This document shows, piece by piece, positions 1 to 8,799 of a DNA stretch of 64,000 bases. Under the pieces are notes generated by a model. That model was not told the DNA's origin and made no database searches. It was given only the letters and a program-made list of their open reading frames with translations. Source of the stretch: CAKRHR01 sp964423195 (GTDB lineage Bacteria; Bacillota; Clostridia; Lachnospirales; Lachnospiraceae); contig CAYRDY010000001.1 in the NCBI GenBank assembly GCA_964423195.1, positions 6,234 through 70,233 of the forward strand, read 5' to 3'. A program made the position numbers and the translations under genes. Every line of letters starts with the position of its first letter. The stretch's first letter is position 1.

Positions 1-2659
1 GCATGAGGGCAAGGCAGAAGAGGCCCGTGATTTATTGGCGCCGGTTTCAGAGAAGTATGCGGATTCGGAATATATTCTGTATTTTTACGGGCAATCATTG
101 ATGATGTGCGATGAGGACGCCGAGGCCGAGAAAATTTTCAAAAAAATACCGGAGACGGCTCCGGAACATTATCTGGCTGCGTTTTCCACGGCAAATCTGC
201 ACCTGAAACAGGGACAATACAGATTGGCCAAGGAGGAATATCTGTCACTGATCGAGGTCGATGAGCATGATGAATCCGTTCTTGAAAAGCTGCAGGAGGC
301 AAACCGTTACCTGATCCCTGAGTACAGGCGTCGGCTTGAGGAGAATCCGGACGATTGTGACACCGCGCTTGAACTCGGATGGTGTCTCTGCCAGAATGAG
401 GCCTATGAGGAGTGCCTGAGGGTGCTCTCGTCCGTTCAGGCGGACGAAGAACATCTGTATGATGAAATCAATCTGCGCGGGCGCGTCTTATTGTGCCTGA
501 ACCGCTTCGAGGAGAGCCTGCCATATCTTCTGAAGTGGCGTGAGATGATTTTGTCGCTTGAGGATGACGGCACGGAAAAGACGAAAAAGCGCATGCACCG
601 GTTGGGCTACGCCAATTACGCGATCGCGATGTGCTATGCCTGTCAGGAAAACGCCGACTATGCGCGCGCGCTCTCCTTTATTGAGATGGCCATTGAGACG
701 GAGGAGAATGTCGATCAGCGATTAAACTGCTACTATGCCAAGGCGGATATATTAAAACGGCAGGGGCATCTGACGGAAGCTGTCGATGTGTGCACATCGA
801 TACTGGAGATGGAAAAGAGATTTTATCCTGCCCTGGTGCTGCGGCAGGAATGTTATAAACTGCTCGGATACGGCGTGGATGTGATTCGGGATTATCGGAC
901 GGCCTTGAGTCTCTATCCGGGCGGCGAGCGGCCGTATGAGCTGGCGGCGGAGGTGCTTCTGGATGCCGGCGAGACGGATATGGCCGGGGATGTGCTCAAG
1001 CAGGCCGGCGAGAATCATGTCGAGACGCTTCGGATCGCCATTCTGTGGCTGCGGCTGCGGCGCAAGCGGGCGGACAGCGAGGCGCTCTTGCGCGGCGTGA
1101 TTGACGGTGCGCGCGATCTTCTGGAAAAGTACGACGAGGATCAATATGATCATGCTCTGATTGCCGAAGTGTACGTTCTGATGGCACTGTGCTACTGCGA
1201 TCTATATATGATCTATGAGCGGGATGTCCTGGATGCCGCCCTCGAATGTATCGGACACGCGCTCCGGCTGAATCCGTCGGACAGCGATTGCCTGAATATT
1301 GAGGCCTATATCTGTTCCAAAAAGGGAAATACAAAGCGGGCGCTGGAGATTTACCGACAGCTTCTGGCCGATCAGCCGGATGACTGTTATTATCTGTTCA
1401 GGATCGCCGCGGTCTACGGCGAGCGCCATGAGCTTGACAAGGCGCTGTCCTATTACCAGAGGGTGCTTGAGCAGGACGAGCATTATCCTGAGATCCACAG
1501 GGAGATCGGCATCATTTACCGGGAGATGGCACAGGACCGGCGACAGCGCAGCTATTACCGGATGGCGGTGGAGGCGTTTGACCGGCAGTTGGCCATCAGC
1601 GAGAGCCAGTATGACCTGATCGAGCGGGGCCGGCTGTATATGGAACTGGGAATGTATGAGGCGGCCGAGTCGGATTTTAACCGCACGCTCGAACTCAATC
1701 GCGATAATATTTACGCCTATAATGCCCTCGGCGATGTCTGCCGTTACCGGCGGGAGTACCGCCAGGCCGTCAAATGGTATCAGGCGGGCATTGATCACAT
1801 CGCCAGTGAGGGTACGCCCGTGCTGTATGAAAATCTGGCGCAGTGCTATGAGTGCCTGGGCGAGTTTGAGACGGCCGGGCGGTGGTATGAGAGTGCCCTG
1901 GCGCTGTATCCGAACCGTCCGCGCCTCTATGAAAAATATGCCTCCTATTTCGAACATCTCGGAAAATACGAGGAGGCCAGGGAGATATTCCTGAAAGGGC
2001 AGGAAAACAATCCGGCTTTCACGCGGTATTTCAATATGCAGCTGGCACGGATGTATGAGAACTTTGAACATAAAGAGGCGTTTCGGATCTACAGGCATTA
2101 TTACAGGAAAAACGCACGCGACATCCGGGCGATCATCGGCATCGGGCGATGCTATCTGTTTTGCCGGAACAAGCCAAAAAAGGCGTTGGACTATTATATG
2201 GAGGGCATGCGCATCGCGGCGGAGGATCAGGAGGCCCAGATGTACCGGGAGGGGTGCCTGGGCGCCGGCCTTGCCTGCGAGCGGATCGGGGATAAGGGCG
2301 ACGCGGCTGTCTATTTCAGGGAAGCGATCAGTTCCTATCGGGAGATTTATCCGGATATTCTGGAATCCGACACGCCTGTGGGCATGGATGCCGGCGACTA
2401 TTACGCGATCGGACGGCTGTTCGCCCTGTACGGCGATCTGGAGCGCGCCGCGAAATATTTTGAGGGTATGCTCGATGAGCAGAGGTGCTGCGAGTCCTGC
2501 AGGCGCTGTTCATGTTACGAATATCTGATGGGCAGGGCGCTACTGGCCTATTTTGCGGGCGACACGGCGGGGACAGTCAGATTGTACAAGCAGGCGGCAG
2601 AGATCGCCGTCAATGACGCGGAATGCAAAATTGCCCTGCGCCAGCTCGGACAGGGATGA
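1..2659 (+). CDS. TPR-repeat protein, 5' end outside window
   Basis: The frame is open to the left edge of the window, so the protein starts upstream; at least 880 residues are visible. It consists almost entirely of tetratricopeptide-like helical pairs: repeated patterns of the type AL-x-Y/IY-xxLL, LGD/LGxYEEA and W/YxxAL-xLxPN recur about every 34 residues (for example YQRVLEQDEHYPEIH and YEKYASYFEHLGKYEEA). There is no signal peptide in the visible part and no transmembrane segment. The Cys-rich stretch near the end (CCESCRRCSCYEY) is unusual for a TPR protein. The stop is 15 bases before an HscC-like Hsp70, which suggests one operon and a possible co-chaperone or scaffold role; that role is inference. 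No enzyme domain is recognised. Confidence 0.85.
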   Translation, partial: HEGKAEEARDLLAPVSEKYADSEYILYFYGQSLMMCDEDAEAEKIFKKIPETAPEHYLAAFSTANLHLKQGQYRLAKEEYLSLIEVDEHDESVLEKLQEANRYLIPEYRRRLEENPDDCDTALELGWCLCQNEAYEECLRVLSSVQADEEHLYDEINLRGRVLLCLNRFEESLPYLLKWREMILSLEDDGTEKTKKRMHRLGYANYAIAMCYACQENADYARALSFIEMAIETEENVDQRLNCYYAKADILKRQGHLTEAVDVCTSILEMEKRFYPALVLRQECYKLLGYGVDVIRDYRTALSLYPGGERPYELAAEVLLDAGETDMAGDVLKQAGENHVETLRIAILWLRLRRKRADSEALLRGVIDGARDLLEKYDEDQYDHALIAEVYVLMALCYCDLYMIYERDVLDAALECIGHALRLNPSDSDCLNIEAYICSKKGNTKRALEIYRQLLADQPDDCYYLFRIAAVYGERHELDKALSYYQRVLEQDEHYPEIHREIGIIYREMAQDRRQRSYYRMAVEAFDRQLAISESQYDLIERGRLYMELGMYEAAESDFNRTLELNRDNIYAYNALGDVCRYRREYRQAVKWYQAGIDHIASEGTPVLYENLAQCYECLGEFETAGRWYESALALYPNRPRLYEKYASYFEHLGKYEEAREIFLKGQENNPAFTRYFNMQLARMYENFEHKEAFRIYRHYYRKNARDIRAIIGIGRCYLFCRNKPKKALDYYMEGMRIAAEDQEAQMYREGCLGAGLACERIGDKGDAAVYFREAISSYREIYPDILESDTPVGMDAGDYYAIGRLFALYGDLERAAKYFEGMLDEQRCCESCRRCSCYEYLMGRALLAYFAGDTAGTVRLYKQAAEIAVNDAECKIALRQLGQG

Positions 2660-2674
2660 AATGGGGTAGATGAG

Positions 2675-4366
2675 ATGATTGTCGGTATTGATCTGGGAAC
2701 CACCAACAGCCTGATCAGCTATTATTCCGAGGACGGTCCGGTCGTCATACCGAACCGTCTCGGCGCGCATCTGACGCCGTCGGTCGTCTGCGCGGCGGCG
2801 GATGATCAGATCTATGTCGGTGAGACGGCGCGGCAGCGCATGGCGCTCCATCCGGAGGACGGCGCCGCTGTCTTTAAGCGCAGTATGGGTTCGGGGCGCA
2901 GATACAAGCTGGGAGCGCACGAATTTCTCGCGGAGGAGCTGGCCTCGTTTGTGCTGAAATCGCTCAAGGAGGACGCGGAGGCCTATCTGGGTCAGGCGGT
3001 AACGGAGGCGGTGATCAGCGTGCCCGCTTATTTTAACGATATCAAGCGCAAGGCCACAAAGAGGGCCGGTGAGCTGGCTGGCTTTAAGGTGGAACGCATC
3101 ATCAGCGAGCCGACGGCGGCGGCGGTCGCCTATGGGCTGTACCAGAAAAATCCGAATACAAAGTTTTTGGTCTTCGATCTCGGCGGCGGCACCTTTGACG
3201 TGTCGATCCTTGAATTGTTTGAAAATATTCTTGAGGTGCGCGCCGTGGCCGGCGATAACTATCTGGGCGGTGAGGATTTCACCCAAGTCCTTGTACAGAT
3301 GTTTCTGGACAAATTTGATCTGTCCGAGGACAGCCTTTCGCTTCGGGAGGCGGCGGCCCTCAAAAATCAGGCGGAGCACTGTAAGATCGGTTTCTCCGCA
3401 CAGCGCCGGTTGAACATGAGCTGCCGTATCGGCGGGAAGACGTATGAGATGAATGTGGATATCGGCGATTATGAGAAGGCCTGTGAGCCTCTTTTGGAGC
3501 GCATCAAGAAACCGGTGCGCCGCAGTCTCTCGGATGCGCATGTCAGGCTTGACGAGATCGATCAGGTCATTCTGGTGGGTGGCGCCACCAAGCTGCCCGT
3601 GGTGCGCAGGTTCGTGGCCAGGCTGTTTGGCAGGATGCCGAACGCGAGCGTCAACCCGGATGAGGTCGTCGCCGTCGGCGCGGCCATACAGGCGGCGATG
3701 AAGGACCGCAACGAGGCGGTGCGCGAGGTGATTCTGACGGACGTGTGCCCGTTTACCCTGGGCACGGAGGTGGTGGTGGAGAAGGCCGACCATCAATACG
3801 AGCCGGGACATTTTCTGCCGATCATCGAGCGCAATACCGTGATCCCCGCGAGCCGCACCAAACGGCTGTTTACGGTGCATGACGACCAGACGCGCATCCT
3901 GATCGAAATTTTACAGGGGGAGAGCCGGTTTGCGGTCAACAATACCCGCCTTGGCAAGCTGGAACTGGAGGTGCCGGCCGCACCGGCCGGAAAAGAGGCG
4001 ATCGACGTCACCTACACCTATGATATCAATGCGATCCTTGAGGTGATGGCCAAGATTGTCTCCACGGGCGAGGTGGAGAAGGTGATCATCAAAAATCAGG
4101 ATAATATGATGAGTGACGCGCAGATCGCCGAGCGCATGGAGATGCTCAGCTATCTGAAGATACCGCCGCGCGAGCAGGAGGCCAACAAGCTGCTGCTCTT
4201 TAAGGGCGAGCGGCTTTTCGAGGAGAGCCTGGGCGAGGAGCGGGAACTCGTCGAATACTATCTGCGCAGTTTCGAGCTGGCGCTCGACACCCAGGATCCC
4301 GACCGGATCAGGGAGGCACAGACAGAATTTAAGCAGTTTCTGGATGATTATGAGGATATATTTTAA
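2675..4366 (+). CDS. HscC-like short Hsp70 chaperone
   Basis: An Hsp70-family ATPase of 563 residues, far shorter than DnaK (about 610-640) and near the size of E. coli HscC. The nucleotide-binding signatures are all present: GIDLGTTNS at the N-terminus, VPAYFND near residue 115, FDLGGGTFDVS near 170 and GGATKLPVVR near 305. A beta-type substrate-binding region follows (residues about 360-480), and the helical lid is abbreviated, with no EEVD-like tail. GGGG lies 8 bases before the ATG. The upstream TPR gene is 15 bases away. DnaK itself would normally sit with grpE and dnaJ, which are absent here, so this is probably a specialised paralogue acting with the TPR protein. Client and J-domain partner are unknown. 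Confidence 0.88.
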   Translation: MIVGIDLGTTNSLISYYSEDGPVVIPNRLGAHLTPSVVCAAADDQIYVGETARQRMALHPEDGAAVFKRSMGSGRRYKLGAHEFLAEELASFVLKSLKEDAEAYLGQAVTEAVISVPAYFNDIKRKATKRAGELAGFKVERIISEPTAAAVAYGLYQKNPNTKFLVFDLGGGTFDVSILELFENILEVRAVAGDNYLGGEDFTQVLVQMFLDKFDLSEDSLSLREAAALKNQAEHCKIGFSAQRRLNMSCRIGGKTYEMNVDIGDYEKACEPLLERIKKPVRRSLSDAHVRLDEIDQVILVGGATKLPVVRRFVARLFGRMPNASVNPDEVVAVGAAIQAAMKDRNEAVREVILTDVCPFTLGTEVVVEKADHQYEPGHFLPIIERNTVIPASRTKRLFTVHDDQTRILIEILQGESRFAVNNTRLGKLELEVPAAPAGKEAIDVTYTYDINAILEVMAKIVSTGEVEKVIIKNQDNMMSDAQIAERMEMLSYLKIPPREQEANKLLLFKGERLFEESLGEERELVEYYLRSFELALDTQDPDRIREAQTEFKQFLDDYEDIF

Positions 4367-4446
4367 AATCCCGCGAAGTGCAGATGCGCGCGGCGGGAGT
4401 GATACAAAAACGCCATACAGAATCCGAAAAAGATAGATCTAAAAAA

Positions 4447-4471
4447 GCCCCGCGAAACGCAGGGCCTTTTT
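4447..4471. terminator. Bidirectional intrinsic terminator
   Basis: GCCCCGCG and CGCAGGGC form an 8-bp stem with one mismatch around an AAA loop. It is followed by CTTTTT on the plus strand and preceded by six A on the left, giving a T run on the minus strand. It can end the Hsp70 operon from the left and the tRNA-Ser transcript from the right. Confidence 0.8.
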
Positions 4472-4500
4472 ATAGCAAAAGAAAAATGATTTTCGAAGAG

Positions 4501-4591
4501 CGGAGATGAAGGGATTCGAACCCTTGTGCCGGTGATAAACCGACAAACTGATTTCGAGTCAGCCCCGTTACGGCCACTTCGGTACATCTCC
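4501..4591 (-). tRNA. tRNA-Ser (anticodon CGA)
   Basis: The minus strand folds as a 91-nt class II tRNA. The acceptor arms are GGAGATG and CATCTCC with discriminator G; the anticodon stem GCTGA/TCAGT encloses the loop CTCGAAA (anticodon CGA, reads UCG); there is a long variable arm; and the T-loop is GGTTCGAATCC. CCA is not encoded. Confidence 0.95.
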
Positions 4592-4610
4592 GAACTTATG
4601 ATGTCAACTA

Positions 4611-4639
4611 ATCATAACACGTCCCGTCGGATTTGTAAA
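4611..4639 (-). promoter_or_regulatory. Sigma-A type promoter for tRNA-Ser
   Basis: Read on the minus strand: TTTACA, a 17-base spacer, then TATGAT, ending about 20 bases before the tRNA 5' end. Confidence 0.65.
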
Positions 4640-4729
4640 TATTAAAAAAAGATAAAACTGTCATTTATGGGTACAAAAAAACAGCGGGATGTGTTAAACT
4701 GTGTTTGAAAAATTTTTGAGGGGACGGAT

Positions 4730-5428
4730 ATGAGCGCAGATTTAGAAACACTTTTATTAAATTACGGCAGGATTGCGGAGCAGGAGAGACTGGTGGACGA
4801 GTTGGAGCCGCTGCAGAATATGAATAAGCGCTTTGAGGAGATGATGATGATCTACAAGGCGGCGATCCGGGAAGTGCGCACGAAACTGGAAGTGCTGAAT
4901 GATGAATTTCAGGTCAGAAGCAAGCGAAACCCGATCCTCTATATCAAGCAGCGCATCAAAAAGCCGGCCAGTATCGTTGAGAAGATGCATCGCCGCGGCT
5001 TTGAGCTCTCGCTGGATTCCATGATCCAGAATTTGAATGACATCGCCGGTATCCGTGTCGTCTGCGGCTACGCCTCGGATATCTATGATATCGCCAATAT
5101 GCTCAGGAAGCAGGATGATGTGCGCGTGCTGCTGGAGAAAGATTATATCAAAAACCCGAAGCCGAACGGCTACCGCAGCATGCATATCGTGGTGGAGATT
5201 CCGGTATTCTTTTCTGACCGCAAGCAGTTTGTCAAGGTGGAGGTGCAGATACGCACCATGGCCATGGATTTCTGGGCGAGCCTGGAACACGAGATCCAGT
5301 ATAAATATCGCGGCGACGACCACGCGGAGATCATCGAGGAGCTGAGAGAGTGCGCGGAGACGATTCACCAGACGGACAGCAGAATGCAGGCCATTCATGA
5401 CCGGATCACGCGGATGGAAGAGATTTAA
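4730..5428 (+). CDS. relQ: Small alarmone synthetase (RelQ type, (p)ppGpp synthase)
   Basis: A 232-residue protein with a single RelA/SpoT synthetase domain and no hydrolase, TGS or ACT domains, as in the RelQ/YjbM small alarmone synthetases. Synthetase signatures are visible: LNDIAGIRVVCGY near residue 105, DYIKNPKPNGYRSMH near 142 (G-loop and substrate Tyr), and VEVQIRTMAMDFWASLEH near 175. A predicted helical N-terminus precedes the catalytic core. The family transfers pyrophosphate from ATP to GDP or GTP, often acts as a tetramer, and links stress to growth control. GAGGGG is 8 bases before the ATG. thrS follows 22 bases downstream, so the two are probably co-transcribed. Confidence 0.93.
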   Translation: MSADLETLLLNYGRIAEQERLVDELEPLQNMNKRFEEMMMIYKAAIREVRTKLEVLNDEFQVRSKRNPILYIKQRIKKPASIVEKMHRRGFELSLDSMIQNLNDIAGIRVVCGYASDIYDIANMLRKQDDVRVLLEKDYIKNPKPNGYRSMHIVVEIPVFFSDRKQFVKVEVQIRTMAMDFWASLEHEIQYKYRGDDHAEIIEELRECAETIHQTDSRMQAIHDRITRMEEI

Positions 5429-5450
5429 ATATATCAGAAAGCAGGTTGAT

Positions 5451-7409
5451 ATGATGAAAATATATTTGAAAGATGGTTCTTTTAAAGAATTTGAACAGCC
5501 GATGTCAGTATTTGAGATTGCCAGGTCGATCTCCGAGGGGCTGGCGCGCGCGGCCTGTGCCGGCGAGGTGGACGGCAAAGTGGTGGATCTGCGCCGCGTG
5601 ATTGATAGAGATTGCAGTTTAAATATTCTCACTTTTGATGATCCGAACGGCAAAAAGGCGTTCTGGCACACGACATCCCATGTGTTGGCCCAGGCGGTAA
5701 AGCGCCTCTACCCGGAGGCCAAGTGTACGATCGGTCCGGCTATCGACAACGGCTTTTATTATGACTTCGATATGCAGTCCCTGACCCGTGAGGATCTGGA
5801 CAAGATTGAGGCTGAGATGAAAAAAATCATCAGGGAAAATCCGGCCATCGAGTATTTTGAGCTTCCAAGGCCGGATGCGATTCGGCTGATGGAGGAGCGC
5901 GAGGAGCCGTATAAGGTGGAGCTGATCAATGATCTTCCGGAGGACGCGGTCATCTCATTTTACAGGCAGGGGGATTTTACCGACCTGTGCGCCGGACCGC
6001 ATCTGATGAGCATGAAAAATATCAAGGCCTTCAAGCTGATCTCCTCATCGGGCGCCTACTGGCGCGGCAGCGAAAAAAATAAAATGCTCACCCGCATCTA
6101 CGGGATTTCCTATACGAAGGCCGCCGACTTAGAGGCCTATCTGCTGCATCTGGAGGATATCAAGAAACGCGACCACAACAGGCTTGGGCGTGAGATGGAG
6201 CTGTTCACGACCGTCGATGTGATCGGCCAGGGTCTCCCGCTGCTGATGCCGAAGGGCGTGACCATCATTCAGACGCTGCAGCGCTGGATCGAGGATGAGG
6301 AGGAAAAGCGCGGCTATGTGCGGACCAAGACCCCGCTGATGGCCAAGAGTGACCTGTACAAGATTTCCGGTCACTGGGATCACTACAAGGAGGGCATGTT
6401 CGTGCTGGGCGATGAGGAGAAGGACGACGAGGTGCTGGCTCTGCGCCCGATGACCTGCCCGTTCCAGTATTATGTCTATAAGGCGAAGCAGCACAGCTAC
6501 CGCGAACTGCCGCTTCGATACGGCGAGACCTCGACGCTCTTTCGAAATGAGGATTCCGGTGAGATGCACGGCCTGACCCGTGTGCGCCAGTTCACGATCT
6601 CCGAGGGGCATCTGATCGTGCGCCCGGATCAGATGGTGGAGGAATTTAAGGGCTGCCTGGCGCTGGCCAAATACTGCCTTGAGACACTTGGCGTTGAGGA
6701 GGACGTCACCTACCATCTGTCCAAATGGGATCCGAACGACCGCGACAAATATATCGGCGAGCCTGAAGTCTGGAACGAGACGGAGCAGAGCATCCGCGAG
6801 GTGCTGACAGAACTCGGCATTCCGTTTGTCGAGGACGTGGGCGAGGCCGCTTTCTACGGGCCGAAGGTCGATATCAACGCCAAAAATGTCTACGGCAAGG
6901 AAGATACCATGATCACGATCCAGTGGGACGCGCTGCTGGCCGAACAGTTTGATATGTATTATATCGACGCGAACGGCGAGAAGAAGCGCCCGTACATCAT
7001 TCACCGCACGTCGCTTGGGTGCTATGAGCGCACGCTGGCCTGGCTGATTGAAAAGTACGCGGGACTGTTCCCGACCTGGCTGTGTCCGGAGCAGGTGCGG
7101 GTGCTGCCGATCTCCGAGAAATATCACGACTACGCGGAAAAAGTGCTCGCCGAGCTTAAAGACAACGGCATACGGGCGAGTGCGGATGAGCGGGCGGAGA
7201 AGATCGGCTACAAGATCCGCGAGGCAAGGCTTGACAAGGTGCCTTATATGCTGATCGTCGGCGCGGATGAGGCCGAAAAATCTCTTGTCTCCGTGCGCAG
7301 TCGATACGACGGCGATGTGGGCCAGAGGGATCTCGCCGCCTTTATCGATGATATCTGTCGTGAGATCCGCACAAAGGAGATCCGGAAAGTCAATCAGGAA
7401 CAGAAGTAA
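5451..7409 (+). CDS. thrS: Threonyl-tRNA synthetase
   Basis: Charges tRNA-Thr; 652 residues, the usual full-length bacterial form. The order is a TGS domain (residues about 1-62), the editing domain with the HxxxH motif (HTTSHVLAQAV) and NGFYYDF, the class II catalytic core with zinc ligands in RPMTCPFQYY, the motif GEMHGLTRVRQF and HRTSLGCYERT, then an anticodon-binding domain (VRVLPISEKYHDYA). The start was taken at the ATGATG after AAAGCAGG; the frame stays open further upstream inside relQ, but those starts have no ribosome binding site and would add non-family sequence. No T-box leader is possible in the 22-base gap, so expression probably depends on the relQ transcript. The stop codon touches the next start directly. 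Confidence 0.97.
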   Translation: MMKIYLKDGSFKEFEQPMSVFEIARSISEGLARAACAGEVDGKVVDLRRVIDRDCSLNILTFDDPNGKKAFWHTTSHVLAQAVKRLYPEAKCTIGPAIDNGFYYDFDMQSLTREDLDKIEAEMKKIIRENPAIEYFELPRPDAIRLMEEREEPYKVELINDLPEDAVISFYRQGDFTDLCAGPHLMSMKNIKAFKLISSSGAYWRGSEKNKMLTRIYGISYTKAADLEAYLLHLEDIKKRDHNRLGREMELFTTVDVIGQGLPLLMPKGVTIIQTLQRWIEDEEEKRGYVRTKTPLMAKSDLYKISGHWDHYKEGMFVLGDEEKDDEVLALRPMTCPFQYYVYKAKQHSYRELPLRYGETSTLFRNEDSGEMHGLTRVRQFTISEGHLIVRPDQMVEEFKGCLALAKYCLETLGVEEDVTYHLSKWDPNDRDKYIGEPEVWNETEQSIREVLTELGIPFVEDVGEAAFYGPKVDINAKNVYGKEDTMITIQWDALLAEQFDMYYIDANGEKKRPYIIHRTSLGCYERTLAWLIEKYAGLFPTWLCPEQVRVLPISEKYHDYAEKVLAELKDNGIRASADERAEKIGYKIREARLDKVPYMLIVGADEAEKSLVSVRSRYDGDVGQRDLAAFIDDICREIRTKEIRKVNQEQK

Positions 7410-8579
7410 ATGGAAACAGAAAAAAAGATTCTGGCGATCCTGACCGGCGGGAAGAGCCGGAGAATGGGCAGCGACAAGAGTTCGCTGCCCTTTGGAAAGG
7501 AATCGGTTCTCGGATATATCATCCAAAAATTCAGGCCCTGTTTTGATCAGATTTATATTTCCGTGTCGCATCCGGGACTCCTTGATCGCCTCGACATTGA
7601 CGACGCGTCGGGGACGATAGCGGAGGTTGAGGATCTGATGCCGGATATGGGGCCGCTTGGCGGTATTTACTCGGTCTTGAGAGCGTGCGCGGGGCGGGAT
7701 CTCTTCGTGACGGCGGTTGATATGCCTTTTGCAGACCCGGTGGCGCTGCTGTCACTGGCGCCGAAGGCAGCGAGGGGCTGTGGAGGATCAACAGATTCTA
7801 CCTTTCCTTCGCGGGAACATCGCCGACCCGCATACCGCGTCGTCAGTGACGGCAGGCGTGCGCAGCCTCTATTCGGGTGGTATGGCGCTGTCTGTGCGGG
7901 GATTGCCGGCGGGATGCTATCGCGCGGCGAATCTCAAATGTCAAAATTTCTTGAGCGGGCCGGCGGCGAGATATTAGCGCCGGCGGATATTTTCGGCGAT
8001 GAGCGCGCGGCGGACCGGAATTTTTTTAATATGAATGACCGCGGGAGCTATTATCGGGCGCTCGATATGGTTCGACGGGATGAGCACAAGATACCGCTGA
8101 TTTCCGTCTGCGCGTATTCCGGTTTGGGCAAGACGACGCTGATCGAGCGGTTGATTCCGTGCCTGACGGAGAGAGGACTCAAAGTGGCAGTTATTAAGCA
8201 TGATAGCCACGATTTTGAGATTGATGTGGAGGGAAAAGACACATATCGATTTAAGAAAGCCGGAGCAGTGGAGACAGTGATCACATCCCCGGCGAGGATC
8301 GCCATCGTCAGGGATCACACGGATGATTCTCTGTCCGCCGCCGCGGCTGAGATAGAGACGGCGGATATCATTTTGGTCGAGGGATATAAACACGGTTCTC
8401 AGCCGAAAATCGTGATTTGTCCCGACGAAAACTGTACAGATTTCATGAAATTTACGAAAAATTGTGTCGCAATCGTTGGGAAAGCGCCTTTGAAGTCAGA
8501 GATTCCGTCATTTTTACTAAATGAGGTTGAAAAAATTTGTGAATTTATATTAAAATTAATATCGGAACACAAGATATAG
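7410..8579 (+). CDS. MobA-MobB fusion, molybdenum cofactor guanylylation
   Basis: A 389-residue fusion. The N-terminal half (about 1-200) is MobA-like: LTGGKSRRMGSDKSSLPFG is the nucleotide-binding loop, and PDMGPLGGIYSVL, TAVDMPFADP and QPLFGWYG follow the family order. The C-terminal half (about 215-389) is MobB-like, with a P-loop YSGLGKTTLIERL and the strand KVAVIKHDSHDFEID. MobA adds GMP to molybdopterin; MobB is a GTP-binding accessory protein. A fused form suits an organism with Mo- or W-dependent enzymes such as formate dehydrogenase, none of which is in the window. The region around residues 115-140 (APKAARGCGGSTDS) matches the family poorly, and a compensated frameshift there cannot be excluded. 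The start codon immediately follows the thrS stop, implying translational coupling. Confidence 0.88.
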   Translation: METEKKILAILTGGKSRRMGSDKSSLPFGKESVLGYIIQKFRPCFDQIYISVSHPGLLDRLDIDDASGTIAEVEDLMPDMGPLGGIYSVLRACAGRDLFVTAVDMPFADPVALLSLAPKAARGCGGSTDSTFPSREHRRPAYRVVSDGRRAQPLFGWYGAVCAGIAGGMLSRGESQMSKFLERAGGEILAPADIFGDERAADRNFFNMNDRGSYYRALDMVRRDEHKIPLISVCAYSGLGKTTLIERLIPCLTERGLKVAVIKHDSHDFEIDVEGKDTYRFKKAGAVETVITSPARIAIVRDHTDDSLSAAAAEIETADIILVEGYKHGSQPKIVICPDENCTDFMKFTKNCVAIVGKAPLKSEIPSFLLNEVEKICEFILKLISEHKI

Positions 8580-8660
8580 TACATTTTCTAAATTTTCTGA
8601 CAATATTTGTGGGTGCCAGTGGGAAATTTTATCGAAAAAGAGATTTAAAAATGATCGGCT

Positions 8661-8684
8661 GCCGGATATAATCGGCTGTTTTTT
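8661..8684 (+). terminator. Weak terminator candidate after mobAB
   Basis: GCCG and CGGC can pair around an 8-base loop, followed by TG and seven T. The stem is short, so this is tentative. Confidence 0.35.
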
Positions 8685-8716
8685 TCATAAAAGTGGGGAT
8701 TCATTTAAAAAATAGC

Positions 8717-8745
8717 TTGATTTTATATCGGAAGTATGACATAAT
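8717..8745 (+). promoter_or_regulatory. Promoter of SH3b-SleB hydrolase gene
   Basis: TTGATT, a 17-base spacer, CATAAT. The last 14 bases AAGTATGACATAAT recur exactly before the gene at 10512, at the same place relative to its -35 box. Confidence 0.65.
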
Positions 8746-8799
8746 GTTATTTGCAAGGTTTAATAAATTGTGACAAATACAAAAGGGTGGTATGAGTTT

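Noticed and set aside
1202..2098. Minus-strand 298-codon ORF opposite the TPR gene
   Set aside because: Antisense shadow of a clearly coding TPR frame; composition lacks any family motif.
6129..7571. Minus-strand 480-codon ORF opposite thrS
   Set aside because: Shadow of thrS and of the start of mobAB; no ribosome binding site and no recognisable domain.
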